The notes: a model not told the origin generated them from the letters alone. DNA of 41,296 bases from Gammaproteobacteria bacterium (GCA_021773215.1 JAJFKM010000066.1:1-41296); one strand, 5' to 3'. Shown: positions 25,699-34,054, numbered from the stretch's first letter. Numbers and translations: made by a program.

Positions 25699-26418
25699 AT
25701 GAAAATACTAATCTCTTCCGATCTCCATTACCGACTAAAACAATTTGATTGGATTGATTCTGTCTCACCACAGTACGATGCAGTTATACTCGCCGGAGAT
25801 TTACTTGATATATCATCTCACCTCGATCTCAACCTGCAAGCTACTGTCATGCAGAAAATAATTCGCTCAATGAGTGAGAAAACACAGGTGTTTGTTTGCT
25901 CGGGCAATCATGATGGCAATGAAAAGAATGAAGCTGATGAATTTGTGTCTCCATGGATACAAGAGCTTCGTGCTCATAATCTTTTCGTCGATGGTGATAC
26001 CATAGAAATCGATGAGTACGTTTTTACCTTATTCCCTTGGTGGGATGGAGATGTCACTAAACAAGACGTTTTGATGCAGCTAGAAGCTGAATGCCCACAA
26101 AATCACAAAAAGTGGATTTGGGTCTATCATTCGCCACCTGATCAGGCAATGACTAGCTGGGTAGGAAAAAGACATATTGGAGATTCAGACTTAAACAACT
26201 GGATAGAACAATATAATCCATATTTAGTCATCTCTGGCCATATACATGAAAGTCCTTTTAAATCAGAAGGCTCATGGGCTGATAAACTCAACAATACATG
26301 GGTTTTAAATGCAGGCAGTCATATCGGTGATATTCCAGCTCACATAATAATTGACTTAAAAGATCAAAAAGCAGAGTGGCGGTCGATGGCTGGACAGGAA
26401 TTTAAAGTACTAAACTAG
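25699..26418 (+). CDS. Calcineurin-like metallophosphoesterase
   Basis: A 239-aa cytoplasmic phosphoesterase with the complete two-metal site: DLH (8-10), GDLLD (33-37), GNHD (69-72), the histidine in VYHSPP and GHIH (about 184-187). The residues WIWVYHSPPDQAM and the LNAGSHIGD tail resemble small proteobacterial phosphoesterases with no assigned substrate. It has its own promoter region and is convergent with the cNMP-domain gene. Phosphodiester or phosphomonoester specificity cannot be told from the sequence. Confidence 0.88.
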   Translation: MKILISSDLHYRLKQFDWIDSVSPQYDAVILAGDLLDISSHLDLNLQATVMQKIIRSMSEKTQVFVCSGNHDGNEKNEADEFVSPWIQELRAHNLFVDGDTIEIDEYVFTLFPWWDGDVTKQDVLMQLEAECPQNHKKWIWVYHSPPDQAMTSWVGKRHIGDSDLNNWIEQYNPYLVISGHIHESPFKSEGSWADKLNNTWVLNAGSHIGDIPAHIIIDLKDQKAEWRSMAGQEFKVLN

Positions 26419-26429
26419 CTATAGAATGA

Positions 26430-26915
26430 TCAGTAATCGTAGGTATCTCGCTTACTTTTCTCTCTTTTCATAATCTCTGATTTCTGCTGATTAAGTAATG
26501 TCTCAAGGACATCATCTACCATTCCTAAATGGTCATGTCCTTCATACTGTTTTTTAACATCTATTAAATACTGATTTAAATTAAACAGTCTGAGACATAC
26601 TACTTTAGTTATATGTAACAAAACATCAGGATTAGCCTCTAGCCAGGCAGACGGATTTGATACAACAGCAAACTCTGATTCTTCTTCGCACATAATTGTT
26701 GCGCTATGTGGAATATTCAAAAAAATAGACATCTCACCAAAAACTGAATATTTGTCTGTCACACTTGCTATTTTAAAGTCATCTTTTAAAACATTTATTT
26801 TTCCTGACAGAAGAAAATAAACTTTGTCCAGGCTGTCACCCTGATTAATCAAGGCTTCATCTTTTTCTAGTCTACGTTTTTCCAGTCCATCAATTTTTGA
26901 TTGAAATTCTTGCAT
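26430..26915 (-). CDS. Cyclic-nucleotide-binding-domain protein
   Basis: A 161-aa protein with one CAP-like cNMP-binding beta barrel (about 5-110). The phosphate-binding cassette reads FGEMSIFLNIPHSATI (59-74). The conserved glutamate (Glu61) is present, but the arginine that normally contacts the cyclic phosphate is His70, so cAMP binding is doubtful. There is no C-terminal helix-turn-helix, so it is not a Crp-type transcription factor. The tail is charged and helical (LLNQQKSEIMKREKSKRD). GAGAG precedes the ATG on the minus strand. It may be a stand-alone sensor or adaptor; its partner is unknown. Confidence 0.8.
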   Translation of the reverse strand: MQEFQSKIDGLEKRRLEKDEALINQGDSLDKVYFLLSGKINVLKDDFKIASVTDKYSVFGEMSIFLNIPHSATIMCEEESEFAVVSNPSAWLEANPDVLLHITKVVCLRLFNLNQYLIDVKKQYEGHDHLGMVDDVLETLLNQQKSEIMKREKSKRDTYDY

Positions 26916-26960
26916 AATTCTCTCTAGATAAATTATTGATAGGCTCGAAATAAAAAAATA

Positions 26961-26975
26961 AAAGGGGATAGACCA
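26961..26975 (+). repeat. Repeat family B copy
   Basis: AAAGGGGATAGACCA in the gap between the cNMP-domain gene and the lipoprotein gene. Confidence 0.45.
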
Positions 26976-26988
26976 CTGATTATTCTAA

Positions 26989-27306
26989 TCATAGATTAAT
27001 ATGTAATGAATTATTATTCCTGAAGGACAAGGATCTATTTTCATCTTCGAATGCAAATAATGTCTCCTCTTCTTTATCTATTCCGAAGAGTAATTTTATA
27101 TAACCCATATACCAGCTGTCATTTTCTGGTTTGTCATCGAGGTTTTTATAAAGCGAATAACCTGTATGCATATTATTCGCGATTCTTAACGGTATCGGCA
27201 TACTGGCTATCGCCGCGCATCCATTAAGTAGCAAGGTAATCATTAGTACAGAAGCGATGCGTAAGGCTTTCTTATTCGTAGTACAGAATGGTCTAAACAA
27301 ATTCAA
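26989..27306 (-). CDS. Small lipoprotein, unknown function
   Basis: A 105-aa protein with a lipoprotein signal peptide: positive N-terminus (NKKALR), hydrophobic stretch 19-27 and lipobox LLNG-Cys30. The mature part is about 76 residues (AAIASMPIPLRIANNMHTGYSLYKNLDD...), with no family I recognise. The residues after the cysteine (Ala-Ala) favour outer-membrane sorting. A pair of 12-bp direct repeats lies about 160-190 bp upstream. Confidence 0.7.
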   Translation of the reverse strand: MNLFRPFCTTNKKALRIASVLMITLLLNGCAAIASMPIPLRIANNMHTGYSLYKNLDDKPENDSWYMGYIKLLFGIDKEEETLFAFEDENRSLSFRNNNSLHINL

Positions 27307-27463
27307 AAATAATTCCCTCAGTTAAACTACAGATATGCCAAAGTGCATACCATAGAGGGCTTATTGCAATGCAAATGCCATCACAGCAATTTCTTGCTAA
27401 AAGGAAAGTATTGTTATAGTTATCAGTTGCTTATTTGGTTTTATAACAGCAAAAATAAACAGC

Positions 27464-27491
27464 GTTTATTTATAGTATTGTTTATTTATAG
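27464..27491. repeat. Two 12-bp direct repeats with 16-bp period
   Basis: GTTTATTTATAG occurs at 27464-27475 and 27480-27491, with a partial complement (AAATAAAC) at 27453-27460. It lies upstream of the lipoprotein gene and could be an operator, though chance is possible in AT-rich DNA. Confidence 0.35.
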
Positions 27492-27552
27492 CGCATGAAA
27501 GCATCAAGTTAGTGCAAGCAATAAGTGTGGTCAGGTCTTTGATTTATCCTTA

Positions 27553-28440
27553 TCAGAGACCACGTTGCCATTCCTGGCGTAAGGGAATTGATCCCGGTTG
27601 TGATATTGCAGAACGTACGGTCTGTAATAATTTCTCACGATCCTGATTAAGTATGCCTTTTAAGATAAGGTAGTTTGATGCATGGTCGCTGCGGAATATG
27701 GTTTTTTCCAGTTGCAAGGTCGATAACAGTATTTCCATTTCCTGTATCAGTTCAATTTGAGACAGTGGGGTAAAATCACCGCCAAAATTATTTTGAAATC
27801 GTTCGACACCTAATGGAAAAGAAACGACTAATGTGGAGAGGTATTCGGGTTGAGCATCATTCATCAGTCGTGCTGAATTGATAGCGTGTTGTTCGCTATA
27901 TTTTTTTCCGCCTAGTCCATTGAGTATCATCACTGATCGACTGATCCCTGCCTGTTGCGTTTTTTGCAGGGCGCTTAAGGAGGACTGGTAGGTTTCACCT
28001 TTGATTATTTTTTCAAGGATGTCATCGTCACCGGATTCACAACCGATATAGACCAGCCCCAAGCCCATTGATTGTAAGTCGCGCAACTCTTCTACTGTTT
28101 TATTCTTTAGATTTCGTGGTAGACAATAAGACGAAACTCGCTGTATATCGGGTAGGTATTGATTAATCGCGCGCATGATGTCTTTCAGGCGTCGAAAGGA
28201 TAAGGTCATGACGTCGCCATCGGCCAGAAAAACCCTTCTTATCTTTTGTTCTGAGCTTGCGATGCTGCTCAATTCAGTTTCGATCTGTTCTTGTGGTTTT
28301 AGATGGAATTTCTTCTGCGGCGCTGTGTACATGTCGCAAAAGGTACACTTGTTCCAGGAGCATCCGTTTGTTACCTGAAGGATCAGTGAATTAGCTTCAC
28401 TTGGCGGTCGATAGAGTGGTTCAATATAGTTGGGAAACAT
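27553..28440 (-). CDS. Radical SAM protein (GCxWNxCxFC type)
   Basis: A 295-aa radical SAM enzyme. The iron-sulfur motif is NGCSWNKCTFCDMY with Cys27, Cys32 and Cys35: a CX4CX2C spacing known in a group of COG1032-like proteins, rather than the usual CX3CX2C. Later landmarks are FLADGDVM (GGE-like strand), IGCESGDDDILEKIIKG (SAM-binding strand, about 133-150) and VMILNGLGG. There is no B12 domain and no extra cluster motif is clear at the C-terminus. The substrate is unknown. It stands alone between the lipoprotein and pxp operons. Confidence 0.85.
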   Translation of the reverse strand: MFPNYIEPLYRPPSEANSLILQVTNGCSWNKCTFCDMYTAPQKKFHLKPQEQIETELSSIASSEQKIRRVFLADGDVMTLSFRRLKDIMRAINQYLPDIQRVSSYCLPRNLKNKTVEELRDLQSMGLGLVYIGCESGDDDILEKIIKGETYQSSLSALQKTQQAGISRSVMILNGLGGKKYSEQHAINSARLMNDAQPEYLSTLVVSFPLGVERFQNNFGGDFTPLSQIELIQEMEILLSTLQLEKTIFRSDHASNYLILKGILNQDREKLLQTVRSAISQPGSIPLRQEWQRGL

Positions 28441-28508
28441 TTGCTAGTGCCACGCGATATGATCGTCAGGTATGTTGTATCGCTATTATACACTTTATAA
28501 TATGGAAC

Positions 28509-28528
28509 GGGTCAGAGTGCCCCTTTAA
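28509..28528 (-). repeat. Repeat family B-like copy
   Basis: Complement of TTAAAGGGGCACTCTGACCC, in the gap between the radical SAM gene and pxpA. Confidence 0.35.
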
Positions 28529-28587
28529 TATATAAACATTAACAAGCGTGAAAATAAATCATCATAAAAGGCCAAGTATTTTAAAAA

Positions 28588-29346
28588 ATGAATAACGCAG
28601 TCACTATCGATATCAATTGTGATTTAGGTGAGGGGAGTTCGCTGCTTGATGGTGATAACGATGCCTTGTTAATGCCATTCTTATCGAGTTGTAATATTGC
28701 TTGTGGCGGTCACGCGGGTAATTTGAAAACGATTGAACACTCGATTAAAAATGCATTACAACACCAGCTAAAGATTGGTGCGCACCCGGGGTATCCGGAT
28801 CGGGATAGTTTTGGCCGGGAGAGTTTAGGTCTTTCTGTTGACGGGGTTGTTGAGTCTTTGCGTCAACAATTGGATTTGTTTCTTGGCGTACTTAATAACA
28901 ACAATGCAACGCTTAATCATATCAAGCTGCATGGTGCCTTATACAATGATGTTGAATATGATCGTGCGCTTGCCGATGTTGTTTCCGATTATTTTGTTGA
29001 GGGTTTTCCCGATGTTCATATCGTTGGTTTGGCACAAGGGCAGTTTCAGAAGGTTTGTGAAAATAAAAATATAAAATTTATCCCTGAAGGGTTCATGGAC
29101 AGACGTTATCAAACTAACGGGAGCTTATTACCACGTACGGAAACTGGTGCTGTCATTACCGAAGAAAGACAGTGTATTCAACAAGCGCTTGCTCTGGCAA
29201 GAAGCCAACCGGTGGTGTCTTCAACCGGTGCGCTGATTTCACCCGAGGTCGAGACTATTTGCGTGCATGGGGATAATGAAAATGCATTGAGTATAATTCG
29301 TGAACTGCATCAGGAGTTTGCTAATTATGATATTACCGTCGGGTGA
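28588..29346 (+). CDS. pxpA: 5-oxoprolinase subunit A
   Basis: A LamB/YcsF-family protein of 252 aa. With PxpB and PxpC it opens 5-oxoproline (pyroglutamate) to glutamate using ATP, a metabolite-repair and scavenging reaction. The start IDINCDLGEGSS, then SCNIACGGHAGN (about 32-43), IGAHPGYPDRDSFGR (about 62-76), IKLHGALYND and GFMDRRYQ are family hallmarks. It is the first gene of a three-gene operon in the usual order, and its stop overlaps the pxpB start. The ribosome-binding site is weak. Confidence 0.93.
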   Translation: MNNAVTIDINCDLGEGSSLLDGDNDALLMPFLSSCNIACGGHAGNLKTIEHSIKNALQHQLKIGAHPGYPDRDSFGRESLGLSVDGVVESLRQQLDLFLGVLNNNNATLNHIKLHGALYNDVEYDRALADVVSDYFVEGFPDVHIVGLAQGQFQKVCENKNIKFIPEGFMDRRYQTNGSLLPRTETGAVITEERQCIQQALALARSQPVVSSTGALISPEVETICVHGDNENALSIIRELHQEFANYDITVG

Positions 29347-30077
29347 ATAAGCTGTCGAAATTAGAAACTAGGATTCAATGGAATGGCGACAGTGCGTTAA
29401 CGCTTTTTTTTAATGAAGAAGCGGGTGAAGATTTAACGCGACATATCTTGGCGTTGGTAGATGTCTTTAAATCGACTTTCCCGGCAATGATCGTTGAGGC
29501 TATTCCTGCCTATCAAAGTTTGACGCTGTGTTTTGATACCTTGTCTTTCGAGTCAGGGTCTATCGAGCTAGGGTCTATCGAAGCATCGATTAGACAAGTG
29601 ATAGAAAAAGACATCACTGACACAAATGAAACCGTTGTTTCCCAAGATATAGCAATCATAGAAATCCCGGTGTGTTACCAAGGCACTTATGCACCTGATC
29701 TAGAAAGTTTGGCGGCGTATTGCAAGTTGAGTACCGACGAAGTGATACAACAGCATACGCAAAACACTTATTTGGTGAACATGCTTGGCTTTCTTCCCGG
29801 GTTTCTTTATTTAAGCGGACTTGGTGAAGCATTGCATTGCCCACGTAAAGAAACTCCGTCTCTGAATGTCCCTGCAGGTGCTGTCGGGATTGGTGGTAAT
29901 CAAACCGGTGTCTATCCCGTTACGAGTCCGGGCGGTTGGCATATCATTGGCCAAACACCGCTTTCTATTTTTAATCCTAATGCTAAACAGCCTTTTATAG
30001 CACAAGCGCTCGATAGGATTCGTTTTGTGCCGGTTGATGTTGAGACGTTTGAAAAGATTAAGCGTGAGCAAACATGA
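29343..30077 (+). CDS. pxpB: 5-oxoprolinase subunit B
   Basis: A KipI-family subunit of 244 aa. It starts at GTG 29343, which overlaps the pxpA stop (GTGA), so translation is coupled. The C-terminal cyclophilin-like domain shows the family motif LGFLPGFLYLSGL (about 148-160) and NVPAGAVGIGGNQTGVYP (about 174-191), then TSPGGWHIIGQTPL. The N-terminal part has a partial internal repeat (SGSIELGSIEASI) in a variable loop. In Bacillus the homologue was first named a sporulation kinase inhibitor. Here the operon points to oxoprolinase. Confidence 0.92.
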   Translation: MNKLSKLETRIQWNGDSALTLFFNEEAGEDLTRHILALVDVFKSTFPAMIVEAIPAYQSLTLCFDTLSFESGSIELGSIEASIRQVIEKDITDTNETVVSQDIAIIEIPVCYQGTYAPDLESLAAYCKLSTDEVIQQHTQNTYLVNMLGFLPGFLYLSGLGEALHCPRKETPSLNVPAGAVGIGGNQTGVYPVTSPGGWHIIGQTPLSIFNPNAKQPFIAQALDRIRFVPVDVETFEKIKREQT

Positions 30078-31006
30078 GTCTGCGATTTATCAAAGCGGGA
30101 CAGCAGACAAGTATTCAGGATGCGGGTCGTTCGGGTTTTATGCATCAGGGTATTTCCAGAAGCGGGGCGATGGATCCCTTGTCACTTCAGTTAGCGAATT
30201 GGTTGGTATCAAACCCCATCAATCAGGCGGCAATCGAAGTGACTCTTGCCGGGCCGACGATAGAATTTACTGAACGTCTTGCTATTGCTATTTGTGGTGC
30301 GACGTTTGATTTGTCGCTTAATGATGAGCCGGTATTTAATAATGAAACGATAAAGGTAAAAGCAGGGGATGTATTAACGTTTGCGGGCATACGACAGGGC
30401 GCAAGGGCGTATCTTGCCATTGCTGGTGAGCTTGATGTCGATGACTGTTTTGATAGTCAATCGACACACTTAACGGCCGGGTTTGGTGGTTATAAAGGTC
30501 GACAGTTTCAGAATGATGATGTGTTAGCCGTTTTATCGGCACAAGAAGTAAGCAAGCGGGTGTTGCCAGAGGCCTATCAGCCGTCATTCACCGGCAATTA
30601 TTTATTACGATGTTGTGCGGGCATCGAGACAGAACACTTTGAACAGGAAAGTTTAGCTGCCTTTTATGATGAGACTTATATGGTTTCAAACGATTCCAAT
30701 CGTATGGGGCTAAGATTGGAGGGTAGCCCTGTGCCACTGAAGACAGGCATTGATATTATTTCGAGTGGTTTGACGCAAGGCAGTATTCAGCTCCCGCCTT
30801 CCGGCTTACCAATCATCTCCTCTGTCGATGGGCAAACCATCGGTGGCTATCCGAGAATAGCGAATGTCATTAGCGCTGATTTAAATATCCTCGGGCAATT
30901 AAAGACGGGAGATAAGATTGGATGGTTATCCGTTACGCGGGATAAGGCTTGGCAACACCTGCAACAGAAACAATCGTTTCTGAATAAATTGTTGTTAAGC
31001 CAGTAG
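30074..31006 (+). CDS. pxpC: 5-oxoprolinase subunit C
   Basis: A KipA/biotin-dependent-carboxyltransferase-like subunit of 310 aa. The start FIKAGQQTSIQDAGRSG, then GISRSGAMDPLSLQLAN (about 26-42), MVSNDSNRMGLRLEG (about 202-216), GLTQGSIQLPPSGLPII and TIGGYPRIANVISADL are characteristic. ATG 30074 overlaps the pxpB stop (ATGA). It ends the operon. A gap of 190 bp separates it from the toxin remnant. Confidence 0.92.
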   Translation: MSLRFIKAGQQTSIQDAGRSGFMHQGISRSGAMDPLSLQLANWLVSNPINQAAIEVTLAGPTIEFTERLAIAICGATFDLSLNDEPVFNNETIKVKAGDVLTFAGIRQGARAYLAIAGELDVDDCFDSQSTHLTAGFGGYKGRQFQNDDVLAVLSAQEVSKRVLPEAYQPSFTGNYLLRCCAGIETEHFEQESLAAFYDETYMVSNDSNRMGLRLEGSPVPLKTGIDIISSGLTQGSIQLPPSGLPIISSVDGQTIGGYPRIANVISADLNILGQLKTGDKIGWLSVTRDKAWQHLQQKQSFLNKLLLSQ

Positions 31007-31160
31007 TCATTAGTACATAAAGCGATTACTACAAGATATTCAATAAAATAAACCCACGTTTAACACACAAACATACCATTTTGAGGTGAAATGGTTGCTA
31101 TACGCTATTCATCATTTCTTAGTTTCTAGCAAAATCTATTTACTTTAATTATATTTCTAC

Positions 31161-31189
31161 TTGTATAATTATATCTTTACTTATATAAT
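31161..31189 (+). promoter_or_regulatory. Promoter for the toxin-antitoxin remnant
   Basis: TTGTAT (31161-31166), 17-nt spacer, TATAAT (31184-31189). It sits in three degenerate 17-18-bp repeats rich in CTTTAATTATAT-like sequence, which may be an operator. The predicted start near 31196 touches the ATG at 31197, which would give a leaderless mRNA. Confidence 0.5.
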
Positions 31190-31196
31190 TTTATTA

Positions 31197-31521
31197 ATGA
31201 AGCCGATAACATTTATGGGCAACGCATTGGACGCGATCAGGGATTTTCCACCGCTTGTAAAAAGGGAAGTGGGTTATCAGTTGGATAGGGTGCAGCGTGG
31301 CTTTGAACCAACGGACTGGAAACCGATGCAGGCGATTGATGCTGGTGTGAGTGAGATACGAATTTAGCATGAAGGTCAGTATCGAGTTATTTATATCGCC
31401 AAATTTGAAACGGCGGTTTATGCATTACATGCGTTTAATAAGAAAACGCAAAAAAACAAGTAAGCGTGATATTGAAGCTGTGAAACGCGCTTTGAAAACA
31501 TTAAAGGAGATGCAATCATGA
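31197..31521 (+). pseudogene. HigB/RelE-like (Gp49 family) toxin, disrupted
   Basis: Conceptual translation from ATG 31197 gives the family start MKPITFMGNALDAIRDFP, then VKREVGYQLDRVQRG and SEIRI. An in-frame TAG follows at 31365-31367. Reading on gives HEGQYRVIYIAKFETAVYAL and HAFNKKTQK. The frame then fails at a run of seven A's (31450-31456). Removing one A restores TSKRDIEAVKRALKTLKEM to a TGA at 31519-31521 that overlaps the antitoxin ATG. So the toxin (about 108 aa if intact) has one nonsense codon and one frameshift and is probably inactive. Toxins of this type are ribosome-dependent mRNA interferases. Confidence 0.85.
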
Positions 31522-31793
31522 AAACACAAACGTTTGATAGTGTTTGGGATGCTCTCGAAGATAATCCCGTTAAAGCAAAAAATTTAAAGTTACGTGCAGA
31601 ATTATTAACGGTCATTATCTCTCGTATCGAAGAATCAAAATTAACTCAGCAGGAAACTGCAAAGCAACTTGGAATTACTCAACCTCGGGTTAATGCGTTA
31701 TTGAAAGGAAAGATTGAAGATTTTCGTCTTGATAGTTTGATAAATATTGCGCATAAATTAGGTTTAACTGTTTCGGTTGAAATAGCGGCTTAA
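31518..31793 (+). CDS. higA: HigA-type antitoxin, XRE family
   Basis: A 91-aa DNA-binding antitoxin. The helix-turn-helix is at about 42-65 (LTQQETAKQLGITQPRVNALLKG), followed by LDSLINIAHKLGL and the VSVEIAA strand. GGAG lies 9 nt before the ATG, inside the toxin remnant. Toxin-first order is the usual higBA order. The gene is intact although its toxin is broken. It could still repress its own promoter or neutralise a related toxin elsewhere. Confidence 0.85.
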   Translation: MKTQTFDSVWDALEDNPVKAKNLKLRAELLTVIISRIEESKLTQQETAKQLGITQPRVNALLKGKIEDFRLDSLINIAHKLGLTVSVEIAA

Positions 31794-31834
31794 CATTTGA
31801 AACTTATTGATCTGTTCAATTAGAAAAGTCTGAT

Positions 31835-31847
31835 CTGACCCCTTTAT
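31835..31847 (-). repeat. Repeat family B copy
   Basis: CTGACCCCTTTAT, complement of ATAAAGGGGTCAG, between higA and phaC. Confidence 0.45.
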
Positions 31848-31949
31848 CTATCCATTTAGTGGGAAGTCAATTTCGCTAAAATCTTGAAACAATATACACT
31901 GCAGACATATAACAGTGTTTGTTATCCATTAAATAATTGAGTATTTCAC

Positions 31950-33743
31950 ATGACTAACAAAGAACAGCAATCAGGATCTGATACGGAAGAGAAGTTACAA
32001 CAGTGGAAGGAACTGGGGGCGCAAAGTCAGCGTGTTATCTCGGCTTTTATAGAGCGCCAAAAGGGCGGAGATGGTTTCTCTGTTTCCGATTCTAAGAGCA
32101 TTGGCGATGCCTTTATGAAAATGAATGCCAAGTTACTGGCCGATCCCATGAAGCTGGTTGAGGCGCAACAACAACTCTGGAAGGATTCGTTGCTCCTGTG
32201 GCAGAACACCATGAGTCGCATGGCAGGTGAGGAAGTTGAGCCTTTGATCAAACCTGATCCGGGTGATCGTCGTTTTAAAAAACCCGCCTGGGATGAAGAA
32301 TTGGCCTTTGACTACATCAAGCAATCCTATCTATTGACCAGCCGCTGGACACAGTCATTGGTGTCTGATGTCGAAGGACTGGATCCCGCGACCAAACAAA
32401 AGGTCGACTTCTATTCACGCCAATTTACCAGCGCCATGTCGCCGACCAATTTTGCTGCTACTAATCCAGAGGTGATGAAGAGTGTGCATGAAACCGGCGG
32501 ACAAAATCTATTAGATGGCTTGAAGAATATCCTTGGCGACATGGAACGTGGCGACGGTGAATTGAAAGTGTCTATGACCGACATGGAGGCCTTCACTGTC
32601 GGTGAGAATATTGCAACCACGCCGGGAAAGGTTATCTACCAGAACGATCTCATGCAGTTGATCCAATACACCCCGACAACCGAAGAAGTCTTTAAGCGGC
32701 CTCTCTTGATCGTGCCGCCGTGGATCAACAAGTTTTACGTCCTGGATCTGCAACCAAAGAACAGCTTCATCAAATGGATTCTCGATCAGGGTTATACCCT
32801 CTTCGTTATCTCCTGGGCCAACCCGACAGAAGAACTAGGGCATAAACACTTTGGTGATTATATGCTGGAAGGACCATTGGCGGCGATCGATGCCATAGAG
32901 AAGGCAACCGGTGAAAAAGAGATTAATGCTCTGGGTTTTTGTATCGGTGGAATCTTGATGGAGACAACGCTGGCCTGGATGGCTGCTAAAGGTGACAAGA
33001 GAATCAAGTCTGCCACCTTGTTGGCGACCATGCTCGACTTTCAGGAAGTGGGTGAGGTTTCTGTATTTGTTGATGAAGAGCTAGTGACGTCTTTAGAGAA
33101 GCATGTTGGCGAGAAGGGTTATCTCGATGGCAAGCACATGGCGCAAATGTTTAACATGATGCGTGAAAACGATCTCATCTGGTCCTTTGTGGTTAACAAC
33201 TATTTATTAGGCAACGAACCGATGCCTTTCGATATGCTTTACTGGAATTCAGACTCTACGCGTCTGCCAGCTGAGATGTTGTTGTACTACCTAAAAAAGA
33301 TTTATCTGGAAAATGGTTTGATCAAACCTGACTATCTCGAGCTTAACGGAGAGAAGATTGATGTTACTAAAATCAAAACGCCGACCTATGTCCTAGCGAC
33401 TAAAGAAGATCATATTGCGCCATGGGTATCCTGTTACCCTGTGACGCAGGAATTCTCCGGCCCGGTTAGATTTGTCCTGGGTGGTTCTGGTCATATTGCA
33501 GGCATTGTTAATCCGCCTGCCGCTAAAAAATACGTTTACTGGACGCATTCCAAAAATCCAGCCGATCCACAAAGCTGGCTCGAACAGGCCAAAGAGCACG
33601 AGGGTTCCTGGTGGACTGATTGGCATAAATGGTTAAAGAAGCACAGTAAGGAAAAAGTGCCTGCGCGTACACCGGGTACTGGTAAGCTTAGCGTCATCGA
33701 AGATGCACCAGGTTCCTATGTGAAAGCAATTTACAACGACTGA
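31950..33743 (+). CDS. phaC: Class I polyhydroxyalkanoate synthase
   Basis: Polymerises 3-hydroxyacyl-CoA (probably 3-hydroxybutyryl-CoA) into PHA granules. At 597 aa it is class I length. Residues 1-210 form the N-terminal domain. The alpha/beta-hydrolase part has PPWINKFYVLDL, the lipase-like box GFCIGG with catalytic Cys331, the catalytic aspartate in TKEDHIAPW and the histidine in GGSGHIAGIVNPP. The C-terminus has GSWWTDWHKWL. The ribosome-binding site is weak. No phaA, phaB or phaE gene is adjacent. A 62-aa gene follows 81 bp downstream. Acetyl-CoA from malyl-CoA cleavage could feed this polymer; this link is inferred. Confidence 0.95.
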   Translation: MTNKEQQSGSDTEEKLQQWKELGAQSQRVISAFIERQKGGDGFSVSDSKSIGDAFMKMNAKLLADPMKLVEAQQQLWKDSLLLWQNTMSRMAGEEVEPLIKPDPGDRRFKKPAWDEELAFDYIKQSYLLTSRWTQSLVSDVEGLDPATKQKVDFYSRQFTSAMSPTNFAATNPEVMKSVHETGGQNLLDGLKNILGDMERGDGELKVSMTDMEAFTVGENIATTPGKVIYQNDLMQLIQYTPTTEEVFKRPLLIVPPWINKFYVLDLQPKNSFIKWILDQGYTLFVISWANPTEELGHKHFGDYMLEGPLAAIDAIEKATGEKEINALGFCIGGILMETTLAWMAAKGDKRIKSATLLATMLDFQEVGEVSVFVDEELVTSLEKHVGEKGYLDGKHMAQMFNMMRENDLIWSFVVNNYLLGNEPMPFDMLYWNSDSTRLPAEMLLYYLKKIYLENGLIKPDYLELNGEKIDVTKIKTPTYVLATKEDHIAPWVSCYPVTQEFSGPVRFVLGGSGHIAGIVNPPAAKKYVYWTHSKNPADPQSWLEQAKEHEGSWWTDWHKWLKKHSKEKVPARTPGTGKLSVIEDAPGSYVKAIYND

Positions 33744-33824
33744 TCTATAAGTTAAGTTTTTGGAAGATTATAGGGAGCATAGCGAATTGTTTTTAATCTT
33801 TCCGAGTACATTGTGGAGGTAGCT

Positions 33825-34013
33825 ATGGAAAACATGATGGAAGAAATGTTCAAACTCATGAATTTGCCCGCAAAGACAACTGCTCAATATTACGAGCTTA
33901 TGGAAAAGGGGCAAAAAGCGATGACATCCATGGCTGTTGCTCAGAAGGACATGGCCGAATTTCAGGAGGCATGGGAAGAGTTCCAGAAACTGAATCCAAT
34001 ATTAAAAAAATAA
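33825..34013 (+). CDS. Small helical protein downstream of phaC, possibly granule-associated
   Basis: A 62-aa, almost wholly helical, methionine- and glutamate-rich protein (MENMMEEMFKLMNLP..., EFQEAWEEFQKLNPILKK). GGAGG (33815-33819) stands 5 nt before ATG 33825; an in-frame GTG at 33813 would overlap that site and is rejected. It matches no family I know. Its position and the amphipathic MFKLMNLPAKTTAQYYELME segment, which recalls phasin starts, suggest a PHA-granule or synthase-associated role. This is inference. Confidence 0.6.
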   Translation: MENMMEEMFKLMNLPAKTTAQYYELMEKGQKAMTSMAVAQKDMAEFQEAWEEFQKLNPILKK

Positions 34014-34036
34014 TTTTGGATAAAAATTAACAGAAT

Positions 34037-34054
34037 AAAGGGGATGCTTCCCTT
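34037..34054 (+). repeat. Repeat family A copy 2
   Basis: AAAGGGGATGCTTCCCTT in the 166-bp gap after the small phaC-linked gene. The rest of that gap has only a short ACGAC/GTCGT palindrome. Confidence 0.6.
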
